Shown: positions 50,255 through 62,972 of the stretch, in pieces
Numbering within the stretch: position 1 is the stretch's first letter
Layout of the letters: each line of letters opens with the position of its first letter
Source: Paragordius varius
Lineage: Eukaryota; Nematomorpha
DNA: 64,000 nucleotides
Direction of reading: 5' to 3'
Assembly (NCBI GenBank): GCA_964247055.1
Contig: OZ176051.1
Span: forward strand, 9,362,001-9,426,000
Notes under the pieces: generated by a model
What the model was told of the DNA's origin: nothing
The model's database searches: none
Seen by the model: the letters and a program-made list of their open reading frames with translations, nothing else
Program-made: the position numbers and the translations under genes

Positions 50255-52190
50255 GTTTGCAATTATATAGGTGTTTTGTCCACAACAGTAGGTTCTACTT
50301 TAACATCACTCTTTCCCTGTAACTGATATCTATCTGGATGGTGTCGGATTCGTGTAGGGTCTCGCCGTTCTGTGTGAGTGTCAGTGGTAGGTGTTATGGT
50401 GGGTGTTTGGGATGGCAATTCAATGACGGGCTCCAAGGGTTGAGGCGGTATGTTCGGAGCTGTGGTCGTGTCAGTAGGGTATCTGACACATAGGTCAAGC
50501 GATTATGGTGTTTATTCAGACAAAATTGTCTTTCCCATTCTTTCCCATCCTTCCCTTGTTCTCAATTGATCGGCGTGTTTTCGGATGATTTTGTTACCAA
50601 CTCGTATTTTATATGGGTGTAATCCGAGTCGTCTATTTACAATTCCTTCTCGCCAACCATTCACTAGTTCATTTTTTATATACATTTTTTCGTTTTCATG
50701 GTATTCGTGATTAGGTTGTACATCGTCTAAGAAGTCTTATTTTAGCCATGTGATTGGATTGGAGGGGTGTACGTTTTAGGAAAAGTTGTGCGGGACAGGT
50801 ATTTGTAGCACTGTGGATGTTAGTGCGGTATCCCCAAAGCGTATTATTTATTTTTGATTTTCGGTAGTCTTCTGCCGACCGGTAATGTGTTTTTAGAGTA
50901 TATATCACTAGTTCCACCATTCCGCTCGTTTTTGGATGATACGGAACTGATGTTACATGTTTAATGTTTCCCGTCATGAATTTTTTAAACTGCCCATATG
51001 TAAAGTAAGACGCATTGTCAGTTACTATCAATCCTGAAAATCCATATAGACTGAAACATTCGTATAGGAAATATAAGATATTTTTGGTCGATATCATTTT
51101 CGATAGTTTAACTTCGACCATCCAATAAAATTGTCTATTGGGCCTGCTATATCTAGATTTAATCTCTCCCATATTGCTGTATTGAAGTTCCAATTGTATG
51201 TGGGATTCAGTTTTGGCATCGACCCACTTTTTTAAGTCGCTTTCCATGTTGTGCTAAACGATTATTTTGCTTTAGACATCAGGTGTCCGACGTGTAATAA
51301 GTGTAAGATATTTATCTGCCAATATAACCCGTACATATTTGCAATTTGATTTTGTTCTTGGGTCGGTGGTCTGGCTTCTAATATGGTTACGATTTAAGTT
51401 AAGATTATTGACAAACCTTACATGTTCTGTTGTTTGAAGACTTTCTGTGTCTTGTTGTTAAAGTTCTGTCGGCATGCGGAACAATGGATCTGCAATGTTT
51501 TCGTGACTTTTAATGTACCGTAGATTGTAATTAAATTCGGAAGCTTTATATATCCAACGTAGTAGCTTGGAATGTTTATTTGGTCTAGTTTACGATTATT
51601 TCCAAACAGCTTTATTAGTGGTTTGTGATCAGTACGCAATTCAAACTTCTTCCCCGTAATAAGCGTTTTAAATTTTTCAAAGCTAAAAGTATGGCTTGTG
51701 CTTCCTTTTCTATCACTGAATAATTTTCTTCGGGATTAGACCACTTTTTTGATGCGTATACAATGGGTTTATTTATGCCCTCCTGAGTGGTCTGTAGTAA
51801 CACTGCTCCGTACCCTTTATTCGGGGCATCTGTTTCAATTATTATAGGGAACTCAGGGTTGAACGGGGTTACTTTAAAAGTATGGCATATTAAATTTTTG
51901 GCTCTGTTAAAACAGTCCTCGAGGTCTTTGGTCCATATCCAGGGTTATAACTGCCTAGGTCGTGAATTACAGAAAAACTTCCACATTTTGGAAGGAATTG
52001 TGTGTGAAAACTTATAAGCCTAAAAAAGACTTGAGTGTTTTTTGTCATGAACTTGGGAAGTCTTTCATGGCTTTAACTTTATCGGCTGCTGGTGCGATGT
52101 CGTTGTTTCATTTAACATATCCTAAATAGCTTACGACCGGTTGAAAAAGTTTAAGTTTGCTTTTACTTAATTTTAAACCAGATTCTAGAC
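50255..52190 (-). mobile_element. Ty3/gypsy retrotransposon fossil, block B' copy
   Basis: Copy of the fossil at 24690-26574 with integrase (51247-50711), RNase H (51803-51615) and the end of the reverse transcriptase. It is likewise broken in several places and interrupted by the hAT element at 52191. Differences between the two copies arose after the segmental duplication. Confidence 0.75.
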
Positions 52191-52532
52191 TAGTGGTCAC
52201 CCAATGACGGACAAATAAAATATATTTTTTTGAGGGCCATTAACCATTTAATGGCAAATATTCCATAGCGATTTGACACATATGGACATAATTATACTCT
52301 AACTCAGCCCATGAATTTTTTGCGGATTGCATGTAAATTCAGCTAAAAACTCGTTTTGCACCATTAAAATTAAAATATATTGATTACAGAATTTATTTTG
52401 ATATTAACTAATAATTTTTGATAAATTTGGTTTCCCCTCATGACAGGCCAATCTTAATAGGTCGTCCATATGATCATGGATTAAACGATTTCTGTTTGTA
52501 TTGACATACTTCATTTTTGAATACGCCGTCTC

Positions 52533-53166
52533 TAGGGTTGTGCATTTGACTGCTTTTTTAAAAAGTCCGGTCTGACCCGGTCAGACCATGGTCATGACCA
52601 CTTTACCTAAGTAAATATCATGCGATATTATATTGTGAAAATAATGTTCGTACGACACTTGAGTTTCACTAATAATGTCATGTTTTTTCTTAAAAGTTTA
52701 TATTATACATTATTTTATATTTATTACAATATTTTCAAAATTTAATTTAGAATTTGGTTTTAAAATAAATTTTGCCACATTCTTGTGGCCTTACTGGATA
52801 TTTCAGATAAAATTTTACCTAGTTTGTTTTACACTTTCTTTCATCATTAAAATATCTTATAAAATGTTTTAACATTTTATTGGTTCATAAATATAGAATA
52901 ATAGCATATTTTGCAAAATGCTTGATTGGTTTGTTTTCAAAATAGCTGGATATGCTAATTGCTAATGTTATAAAAATGCATGTTTATATTTATTTTATAT
53001 TTTCTTAAAAGGTATAATTACTATCTCTCTTCTAAAAAAAATTAAGCAGCAATTTTTAAAAAAAACAGCTGTTTTTTTAAATGACCATGGTCAAAAAATA
53101 AATAGTCACTGACCTGGTCATGACCCGGTCATTTAAACGGGTCATGACTTGGTCAGCATAACCCTA
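52533..53166. mobile_element. hAT-type MITE, 634 bp, block B' copy
   Basis: Same insertion as 26920-27550, with the GCCGTCTC duplication on both sides (52525-52532 and 53167-53174) still perfect. Confidence 0.85.
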
Positions 53167-53588
53167 GCCGTCTCACACGTGTAGGTTGAAGGAACAGAAC
53201 TTGAGCACATTTATATTTCATACTTACTTGGCACATCTTGCCAAAACTCTATATATCTTTCTTCTCTACAATTCTCCTTGAATATATCCTCCAAATTGGA
53301 ATCATTTTTAAAATCTACGATTTCTTCAATGATATACGCCTGATCAAAACCGAAATGCTAAAGTTGCTTAATATTGGATATATCCATATGCCATAGATTT
53401 TCAACAAGTTTTAAGCAATTTTTAGTATTTCTTAATTCATGAAATCTGAATTTAATCTCATTAGATTAAAATGTTAAATGATTATAGTATTAAATTAATC
53501 TTCGCGGTAAAGTCCATATTTTCTTTAAGCGTTTTAAGTGTTGGAAAATATAGGAGTGTTTTAATTATAAAATCTTGTTTATATATTA

Positions 53589-53813
53589 GAATTAATTTGG
53601 CAAACGTATGAATATATTATTAACAAATAAAATAATTTATTAATAAAACTTATATTTCGACCATGTTAGCATGATCTTGATACATGGTCGAAATATAAGT
53701 TTTATTAATAAATTATTTTATTTGTTAATAATATATTCATACGTTTGCCAAATTAATTCTTATATTGTCATTCACGTATGGAATCCTTAAATTTTAACAG
53801 TGTTTATATATTA
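53589..53813. mobile_element. 225-bp palindromic insertion private to block B'
   Basis: Absent from the matching site near 27955. GTTTATATATTA occurs at both edges (53577-53588 and 53802-53813) but once in the other copy. The core is a perfect hairpin: arms 53588-53666 and 53682-53760 (79 bp each) with a 15-bp loop, followed by about 40 bp of non-palindromic sequence. No ORF. Confidence 0.85.
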
Positions 53814-56800
53814 TTAATTTTTCTTCAAAAGCAATTATTTAATTGACAAATTGTGATATTATTTTGCTCCCTTGAAGACTTGTATTAAAAATACAAAATT
53901 TATAAGTAATGTCGCAAAGATAGGCTAATAAAACCCACCATTTGTTAAATTCCTCGTCCAACTTTCTGTTATCTTTTATAAATAATAGAATTTCATGTAA
54001 CAAAAAATCTATAAAATACTTTGCTAAGGCTTAGCCATCTCACAGCGGTGGACAAAAGATTATCATAAAACTTAATATGGATTTCTTTTAGAAGGTTTTT
54101 GTATTTACGGCGGTTGAATTTTCCGCCACGGATGTGGTTAACTATATCAACAACGGTTTTAATTACTGAATTGAGTGTTTCATCTTTAACACGCGAAACC
54201 AAGTTTTGCTGAATAAAGCAGTGAAAGGATAAAATATTTTGCAAATTATATTTGTTTTGAAAAGAGAAATAATCCTTTGTTTATTCCAATCATTGAGGGA
54301 CAGCCATCTGTGCAGATAGAAACCAATTTTTTCAGATATACCATTATTATCAAAAAAAGTGTTAATTATTTCGAGAAACTCACTTCCTTTCGTAGTATTA
54401 TTTATTGGTAAAAATTTTTATTCCTCGTTGATTATGTTGTCGTTGCAAATTTTCACGAAGAGCGCACATTGAGGTTTTGTACTAATATCAGTGCTAGAAA
54501 TAGCAATACTAAAATATTTGCAGTTTTTCAGAGCTAAAAATGTATTGTTAAAAACATATTTAGACATATATTCTATGCGTCGAGCACATAATAAATCAGA
54601 AAGATAAGTTTTTTAATTTGCCTGTGATTAGATCTTTATTATGGAGTTTATCAAATAAAATCCATTTATTAGACATCTTTATATTAATTGGGAATCAGTA
54701 AACGGTTTCATGTTTCTATAATATAGCAAATTTCATACGAAGCTAATGATACGGCTTTTTCCTGGGAGAAAGGTATGAACATAATAGATATTTCTTTCTG
54801 GTATAATTTCTTAATCTTTTTATATTTTTCGTATTTAGTAATTATGGAGAATGATGGATTGTAAAATGTCTTTCAATAATGTATTTTTAATTATGTTGCC
54901 CTTACATATAAGGCAGGTAATCACATTTTTATTTAAACGACAAAGAATTTTTCTTCCCATACATTTTTAAAGAAGCGATTTTCATCGGATAATTTACGTT
55001 TTTTAGCATTAGATGTCATTCTTAAATTTATGTTTTAAATTATGTAAATTTTTTCAAAAAAATAAATATAATTTGAATAATGCTAGATAGCAAAGAATAT
55101 GTATATGTAAGTTTGGGTGAAAGGCTTGCATAAATACAAAAAAGGAATGCAATAAATTTTTCAATAGAGAAAATAAAATAGAATTAAAACAACATAAGTT
55201 AAAATTTTGAAATCATTTTGATGTAGAGAAATTTTTATACATTTCAAATTGGGTAAAAAATAAAAATACAACAATTAAATCTAAAGATAAATTAATATTA
55301 AAATAAGCGAAAATTCGTTAATGTGTAAATTAAAAATTATCAATAAAAAAATAATTTAAGTATCAATGTGGTCATAGGAATTTTAAAACACTCTTAGGGC
55401 ATGCGGCCCGCAGGCCACGGTTTGAGTACAACTGAGTTTCAGTCTCATGCGTGGACCTGATATATATTTTTTGTGCGCAAACCTCCGCATTTGAATCGAA
55501 AATACGATCCGTTTTATTTGGGTTGTGCACCTTTAGAACATATACTAATTAAATTAGCAAAATTGATCGATAAAAAATATATATTGTTAAGATCCAACAT
55601 AAAAGAAGTTTTCTTGATTTGAAATTATTTAAAAATATCGCGTTATGTTCATAAATATATATATAATCAGATAATTTGTGAACTAAATTAAAAACATTTC
55701 CCGGACAAATTGTAATATAATGTAGCTAATCGTAGGTCAATCACTATAATAAAATATTCAGATGTTGTAGACATGATTGAATCAAAATTGATTAATTTTC
55801 CCATGTTTGTCATAACGCATCTGAGACATGGCAACACTGGCTACTATTATTGTGCTTACACTAAAAATCACCATACAATCAAAAAATTATATACAATCGG
55901 TGATCTAATCGAAAAAAAGTATTTTTCGCTTTTAAAGTAAAAATTGAATTTATACGAACAAAACGTGAAAAGATAAAGACAAAGATTTCCTTTCACAAAA
56001 CTCTGGTCTATTTTTTAACTTTGGTTTTTTAATGATGTTTGATAAACAATCAATAATATATTTTACAATTGTAATCAAATGATTTAATTAGGAAAAATTA
56101 GGGTTAAAAAATTTAATTATCTTTTGAACAAAAAAATACTTGTATTTATGTTTTTTCGTTTTGGTGTATAATACTTACGCACTTACCCCTATTTCTTAAT
56201 TGGTCCAACAAGGATTTCATTGTAAATTAATAGTTTTCGGGAGTGAGATTTTGTTTAAGCTTCTCTATCCAGAATGCTTTTTCTGCTAAGCTAATCGTAA
56301 CATTTTGAAATTCTAGATTGAGTTAAGAGATCCATGTATTTTTCGACCACTCTGGAGGAGCAGTGGTATTATTTTCATCTATTATTTTATGATTTTATAA
56401 CACCAGTGATTTAATTCAATGGCGTTTTATCAAATTTTTTAAATTCTTTATGCCATATTCATTGATATAAGTAAAAAAACAAGATCCTCCGTATAAAAAT
56501 CAAAAGGGCTAAGAGTCATATTATAATTAACAATTATGTTAATAATTTTATACAAATACGAGACACATTGCTGGTGGCCTATACCCTAAAAAGCCTAGGT
56601 ATGCATTCAAAAAAGGTTAACTTAAAACAATATTATCAAATAAAATAAACTATGAGTGTCATTTAAATGAAATACTAAATTAATTAGAAAAAAATTTAAT
56701 TAAAAAAATAGGATTAATTCTATGAAAAGAGATATATGTGCTCTGTGCCAATGCAAATGGAATCTTTAATTGATATAACAACCATTCATCGTAAGTAAAA

Positions 56801-56834
56801 TAAAGCTAACTAAAATTCAACAATATACGTTATA

Positions 56835-58657
56835 TAATGTGACCAGATATTTAGAACCCTGACGCAGTACAAAATTAAATACTTTGCCTATTTTTTACAC
56901 CAGATTTTCGGCGTGTTATATTAAATGATATTGTTCGTTACTATTTATAAGCTCATTAAAAACAATTGAAAATATCCAATAAATAAATTTATTTTTCTAT
57001 CAGGGATTGGAACCCGAACCGTAGTAGTTTCGGTCCGGTTCCATTCGATTTTGGCCTAAAATTTTGGAGTTTATTCCAATTCTATTTTTGAGTTTAATAT
57101 AAACAATTTATGAGTAATAATAGTAAAAAACAAACAAATAATATCAATAAATGAAAAATTTATAATTAATAATAAAATATGTTGTAACTAGGGTTGTGCT
57201 GACCAGGTCAGTAACTATTTATTTTTTGACCTTGGTCATTAAAAAAACAGCTGTTTTTTGAAAAATTGCTGGATTTTTTGGAAGAGAAATAGTAAGATTT
57301 TATCGTTTTTTAATATATTTTTTAAAAAAAATAAAAATTATATGCTAATTTAACAATAAAAAAATTTTTAAACATGAATCGAAGTAACATTAGCATTTAA
57401 GCATATCAAGTTATTTCGAAAAACAAAACAATCAACTTTGCAAAATATGCAATTATTCCATATAAGTGAACCAATAAAATGAAAAAACATTTTATAATTG
57501 GATATTACAATGATGAAACAAAGTGTAAAACATACTAGGTAAAATTTTTATTGAAATATCCAGTATTAAAAGCATTTGAAGATTCAAAGGTTATAAACAT
57601 GTGGCAAAATTTATTTCAAAACAAAATTCTTGATTAAATTTGATTGAAAATATAAAAAAATTTATAATAAAAACTTTTAAGAAAAAACATGACATTAGTA
57701 GTGAAACGCAAGTGTCGTACGAACATTATTTTCACAATCCAATATCGCATAATATTTACTTAAGTAAAAAGTGGTCATGACCGTGGTCATGACCATTGTC
57801 TGACCGGACTTTTTTTGAAAAAGCAGTCAAATGCACAACCCTAGTTGTAACGCTTCATAAAACACAAAGGCACGGAAAAGATGATTAAAAGAAAGGAATT
57901 GATAAAAAAATTTTATTTGTTATATGTGTGTGTATGTGTATGTCAAAATTAAAATAAGTTTAAAATTTGTTTAGGTAAAAATAAATGAATAATAAAACTG
58001 GCTAAATATTTAAGTTGAGGGAATAAAAAATTAAGAAATATCACTCCCACCTAATGAAAATATAAAAAGTAAAATATTAATTTTTTCTTACGAAAAAAAG
58101 GTTATATCGAAATTATAAGTAAAATTTTAAAAATATGTTACGGAATTAATTTTAAAAATTTTCCGTTTAATAATTATAATTTAAGTAAAATTTAACTGAA
58201 ACTTATCTGAAACAAAAATGAATTTACAAAACTTGATCAAATTACTATAATATAAATTTATTTTGTATTTATTTTAAATATAAGGTCGCTTTTGCGGAAG
58301 CCTTAGTGAAAGGGTCATTAGCCTAAATCTGAAGTCTGATATTTATAGTTCCGCCACTGCGCGAATGGCTGCATTCATAAGCGATTTTACAGGTTCAAAA
58401 CTCAATTCCATGTATAGTTAAAGCAAAAAATTAAAATTCTAAAAAGGTCATAGTTTTTTACCGCAAAAGAACCATTTATTTTAAAAAGGGTACTCCATGA
58501 AATTCTACAAAAAATATTCCATAAATAAAAGGGTAATTAAGACATATTTATTAAAAAAAAATTCAAAAAGCAGTACAAAAGTCAGCGCAGTACAGGCGCG
58601 GTTTTTTCCCGAAAACCCAGTACTGTACTGCGAAAAACAGCCTATATGGTCACTTTA
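56835..58657. mobile_element. Nonautonomous hAT insertion, 1.8 kb, with 8-bp TSD
   Basis: Present only in block B'. The termini TAATGTGACCAGATA and, inward from the right, TAAAGTGACCATATA are inverted. The flanks are perfect direct repeats ACGTTATA (56827-56834 and 58658-58665); the other block copy has a single one (near 31012). No transposase is seen. It holds a complete MITE (57189-57843), a GGAACC-rich fragment near 57000-57060 and a CAGTGGCGGAACTATAAA-type hAT end near 58340-58362, so it is a composite of relics. Confidence 0.82.
57189..57843. mobile_element. hAT-type MITE, 655 bp, third copy
   Basis: TAGGGTTGTGC ... GCACAACCCTA with perfect 8-bp flanks GTTGTAAC (57181-57188 and 57844-57851). 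It is inverted relative to the copies at 26920 and 52533. Being nested in the 56835-58657 element, it shows the family was active independently. Confidence 0.87.
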
Positions 58658-58881
58658 ACGTTATAGAGAAATAATCCAATCAAAGTGCTATGCTAATGGG
58701 ATCCTTTACTCGAATTATAATAAAATATATTTTGTTGAATTGCCCATAATATAAAGTATAGCTATTTAACTTGATATAAGTAGATATGATTAATGGCAAT
58801 ACATATTTAAATATAATTAATTAATATAGCGTTTGCACTTCAAAAGTCTTTTTTAACACTTCCAGTTGGCTCTCGAACATA

Positions 58882-60610
58882 AAGATATATTATATTTAAT
58901 ATGATAATATTTACATTCTCGTCATCCTTAGTGTAAAAGTTTAGGGTTCTTGGAATTATTATATATATGATGGCTAGTACCCACCCGCCCACCGCCAATT
59001 CCTCAGTCTTAACGTACAAAAGTTAAAATAATTAAACAACGAGCATGTGAAAATCATGTTTTAAAATATCGTCTTCTCGATGTTGCGTGAGCAAATTTCC
59101 TAATTATAGTTCAATTGCTGGTAACCATTTGCTCAACCTTTTTACAGCCATCGTGCTTCTAATATAATTTTTAATTATTTTTAACTTTTATGAACGTTCC
59201 GCTGTAGCAACCGTAACTGGAAGTCTAAAACAATAATAATGCTGTTATAACTTCATCACAACTGGCTGAAGCTGTTGGGTAATTAATAATTAATAGCTCT
59301 GAAAAGTGATTGGCATTGTTTGAGCGATCTCATGCTTAAGCTAATTAGAAACTGAGACTATTTGAATCGGAAAATATTCACTTAAATCGTTTGGATAATT
59401 AATTATTAAATATTTTGGCTGAATTGATAAATTCCACTCATTTTATTTAACTTTGATAGAAGCAGAATTGATCAATAAGTATATATGTACTAATTAAATG
59501 GAATATGAATGTGCTAACCGATAAGATTTTTTAATTTTGAGAATGACCCGCTGAAAAAAAATTGCCGACCCGTATTTTAGTGTGTGGTAAAAGTTTATCG
59601 AAAATTTTATGTTTTAGAAATGAAAATAAATTTAAAAATAACATGCATCAAAGGTTAAAAACATTATCAAAATAATTAACATTAATGTATACCAGCTATA
59701 TTGGCCAATACAGTAAAGTATGTAAAATAACAATCATTCTGTAAAATTTAATGAATTTTTTCACGATGTATGCACTGATAAACATTGTTTACAAAATTAT
59801 TGTTATTTTTCATATTTGCTGTAATATGAATTGGCCAACATTAATGCGAGTTGGCCTGCATTAAATTGCATATTGTAAAATCAAAATATAAATTAAGATT
59901 ACTTGTTAGAGAATATTGTTATGATGAATGTTTTTCTTTTTTCCCTCCTTTTTTTGTTCACTATTAAAACTGCCAGAAATTAATAAATGAAACAATTTCA
60001 TTATGGCTAAAATGTAATGGATAGTCACAAAAATACATTTTTTGCTCTTTCTTACAATAATATTAAAATTTACATTAACCCATATTCTCATAAAAATTGA
60101 AATATGTAAATTGTCTTTCGCACTACATTAAAACCAAAATATATTTTTACGATATATTAATATATTATTGTAAATGAAATTTTATTTGTAATAATTTTAA
60201 TTTAGAGGCAAAAAAATTTTATCTGTCAAAATTTTGTGAATTCTCATAAAACTATAATACTATAGTTTTTATAACAAAATAATTTAGGACTTAAAAGTAA
60301 GCTTCACTTAATTTTTGGTGTCAATTATTATCTATATTCATATTATTTTTTACACCTTTTAATGGGAGGGAATTTAAAGCTGTTAATTAAATATTAACTT
60401 ATAATAAAACCGCTTATTGAGATAGTGAAAAAAATGGATTTTTTCGCTTTTTCTCCTTCGATCAATAATAATTCTCTTTATTCTTTGCCAGTATACTTAC
60501 AATCACGCAATCATTACTTACATATCTGTAAATAAAAATAATAGATTTTGGGCCCCTGCAAAATAGAAAGGGGACCCAAAATTAATTTAACAAATATTTG
60601 GGCCCAGTAC
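58882..60610. mobile_element. Fragment of the 14452-17026 hAT relic
   Basis: Colinear with about 14540-16950 (shared ACCCACCCGCC, GTTTATCGAAAATTTTAT and CATGCATCAAAGG segments), with a large internal part missing. Both termini are absent: the left edge abuts the end of block B' and the right edge abuts the inverted C2 copy, so it lies between two rearrangement joints. Confidence 0.6.
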
Positions 60611-61317
60611 AAAATTTGGATTTGCAATCATATTCCGAAAATCAACTTAGCTTACACGAATATCAAAATATATAGTTTGAATGTTCACATTTTAAAATGT
60701 ATCAATGTTCACATCCTATACCCAGAACTGTTTTATACTTTGATCCAGACACAAATAAAATGAAAAAACCGTCATTTGAAACTTTAATAATCGTATGTAA
60801 ATACTTGAATCCATTAAAAATATGGAACATTGCTCTTAGATTTTGTCATAGCATTAGACATGGAATTATTCAATAAAATTCCAGGTTAAGATAATTATTA
60901 AATTAATAGCTGTTTGTCACGAATGTTGGTGCTAAAATTTAAATATATATATATAATTAAAAAAACATTTTGGTCTAATTTAGCAAAAATAATTTCTCTA
61001 ATAATAATTGTACTATATAAGTTTAAAGCACAGGGACAAAGTACCCAAATAAGTACCCATCCTATATAATGTGAAATGGTAATATAGTGTTCATGTATTA
61101 CAATTTGTTTAAAATCCTATTTTAGCCAAAATTTGTATAATATATTATATAATTAAAAATTTTGGTCTGTGCGTAAATATTTGTCCAATAAGCTCCTGCT
61201 CTTCATTTCAATGGACCTGAAAGGTTATTATAAAATTAACCCTTAATTATTTCTTTTAATTATTTCACGGAATTAATCAGACACCACTTAGGCTCTTAAA
61301 GTTGATGTAATTTCTTA

Positions 61318-62534
61318 ATATATATATATATATATATATATATACTGTGTGCAAAAAAGAAGGTCATTTTGATTTAACGAAAAAATATTTTTTTATAAGA
61401 TAGCTTATGACCAGCTCATTCATTCTCCGCAAAATTTTTTATTTGTTGACAACCTAGTTTTTGAAATATTGAGAGAAAATCGAAATCAGGCAGAAAGTGA
61501 AAATTAAGGATAATTAAGGATAATTCAAAAAATAATGAGAAAATCTGAAATATTATCGTTTATTATCATTTTAGGAGATAATTTCAATATATAAATAGCC
61601 TATAATCATATAGTTAGCGTTTCTATAAAATTTTAGGTCAAAAGATGGCGTTTTTTTTATCACATTTAAAAGACAAAAATTTAATGAAACTATATTAAAA
61701 TAATTTTTTTTAATTATTTACTACCTAAACTCACTATTATAATCCTAACATTCATATTTTATTTCGTAAAATAGACTTCTAAATCAAAATAAAACCTAAA
61801 ATATTGTTTTTTATTTTTGCATTTTTTTGTCATCTGGTTTGTGAGTATATATTTATACTGTTTCTATTTAGATTCTTCCATGATTGGGAAGTATTAAGCT
61901 TATTATTTATGCAAAATAGGATTTAAAAGTAGTGAAATATCAACCAACAATCCGTACAAATCTCAATACAATTATTAATTTGTCATAAAACAAACATGTT
62001 ACAGAAAATTGTAAGGATTTTTGGTTGATATTCCACTACTTTATTTTGCATATATAATATACTTAATAATTCCTAATCTAAGAATCCAAAATAAAAGAGT
62101 ATAAATTTTTTATATACTCATAAACCAGATGACAAAAAAATGCAATGTTAGGATTATAATAATGAATTTAGGTAGTAAATAATTAAAAAAAATTATTTTA
62201 ATATAGTTTCATTAAATATTTGTCCTTTAAATGTGATAAAAAAAAACGCCATCTTTTGACCTAAAATTTTATAGAAACGCTAACTATATGATTATAGGCT
62301 ATTTATATATTGAAATTATCTCCTAAAATGATAATAAACGATAATATTTTAGATTTTCTCATTATTTTTTGAATTATCCTTAATTATCCTTAATTTTCAC
62401 TTTTTGCCTGATTTCGATTTCTCCCAATATTTCAAAAACTAGGTTGTCAACAAATAAAAAATTTTGCGGAAAATGAATACGCTGGTCATAAGCTATCTTA
62501 TGAAAAAAAAAATTTCGTTAAATTTTTTTTGCAA

Positions 62535-62600
<66 letters not shown>
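61318..62600. mobile_element. 1.2-kb foldback element in a TA run
   Basis: Two arms of about 550-640 bp (61340 to about 61985, and about 61990 to 62540) are inverted copies of each other over most of their length, including ATGGCGTTTTTTTT, AATTAAGGATAATTAAGG and ATCTGGTTTGTGAGT-type segments. Outer ends read ACTGTGTGCAAAAAA and TTTTTTTTGCAAGTATA and are embedded in TA repeats on both sides, suggesting TA target choice. No ORF. Receptor copy 2 has only the TA run at this place. Confidence 0.75.
62535..62599. repeat. (AT)n microsatellite, about 65 bp
   Basis: An almost uninterrupted AT run. It forces an Ile-Tyr repeat in an overlapping plus-strand frame (62464-62694) that is not a gene. Confidence 0.9.
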
Positions 62601-62601
<1 letters not shown>

Positions 62602-62845
62602 CTCAATATCATTGACTGCAGATGTTTTGATCTTTTAATTATTTATCCAACAATTAAACGACTCGCCAATAGATATAAGTATGCCCCAACTTGAAAAAAT
62701 ACGGTGTGTTGGTCAAGGTATGCTATATTTGAGATCGGTAGAAAAAGAACTATCAAATGTCGGATATTGCGATTATTTATTGAAATTAGAACCCGTTTTA
62801 GACGAAAAAAGCATTGTTGCAGCGGAATTGACAATAAGTATAATG

Positions 62846-62972
62846 TTAAACATATTATGGAGATTATTTTTCTTAACCTACCTTTGCAATTAGAAGTATT
62901 GCTTGATAGGAAGGACTATAACTTCTAATTGGAAAGGTAGGCTAAGAAAAATAATTTCCATAATATGTTTAA
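62846..62972. repeat. 127-bp hairpin in intron 7 of the inverted copy
   Basis: Arms of about 50 bp (TTAAACATATTATGG... and its inverse) flank a 20-25-bp loop (GATAGGAAGGACTATAAC). It is absent from intron 7 of copy 2, which is only 66 nt long. Confidence 0.7.

Larger units (their letters stand above)
52191..55434 (-). mobile_element. hAT transposon (ZBED-like), block B' copy
   Basis: Copy of 26575-29595 with the same ends (first base T instead of C) and the same decayed transposase on the minus strand, from ATG 55019. It contains the MITE at 52533-53166 and, only in this copy, the palindromic insertion at 53589-53813. Confidence 0.75.
48212..58881. repeat. Segmental duplication block B', second copy
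   Basis: Second copy of 22640-31208, in the same orientation. Two insertions are private to this copy: a palindromic one at 53589-53813 and a hAT element at 56835-58657. The minisatellite and gypsy parts differ from the first copy by only scattered substitutions and short indels. Confidence 0.8.

Noticed and set aside
62464-62694. Frame with an Ile-Tyr repeat
   Set aside because: Produced by the AT microsatellite and a palindrome arm.
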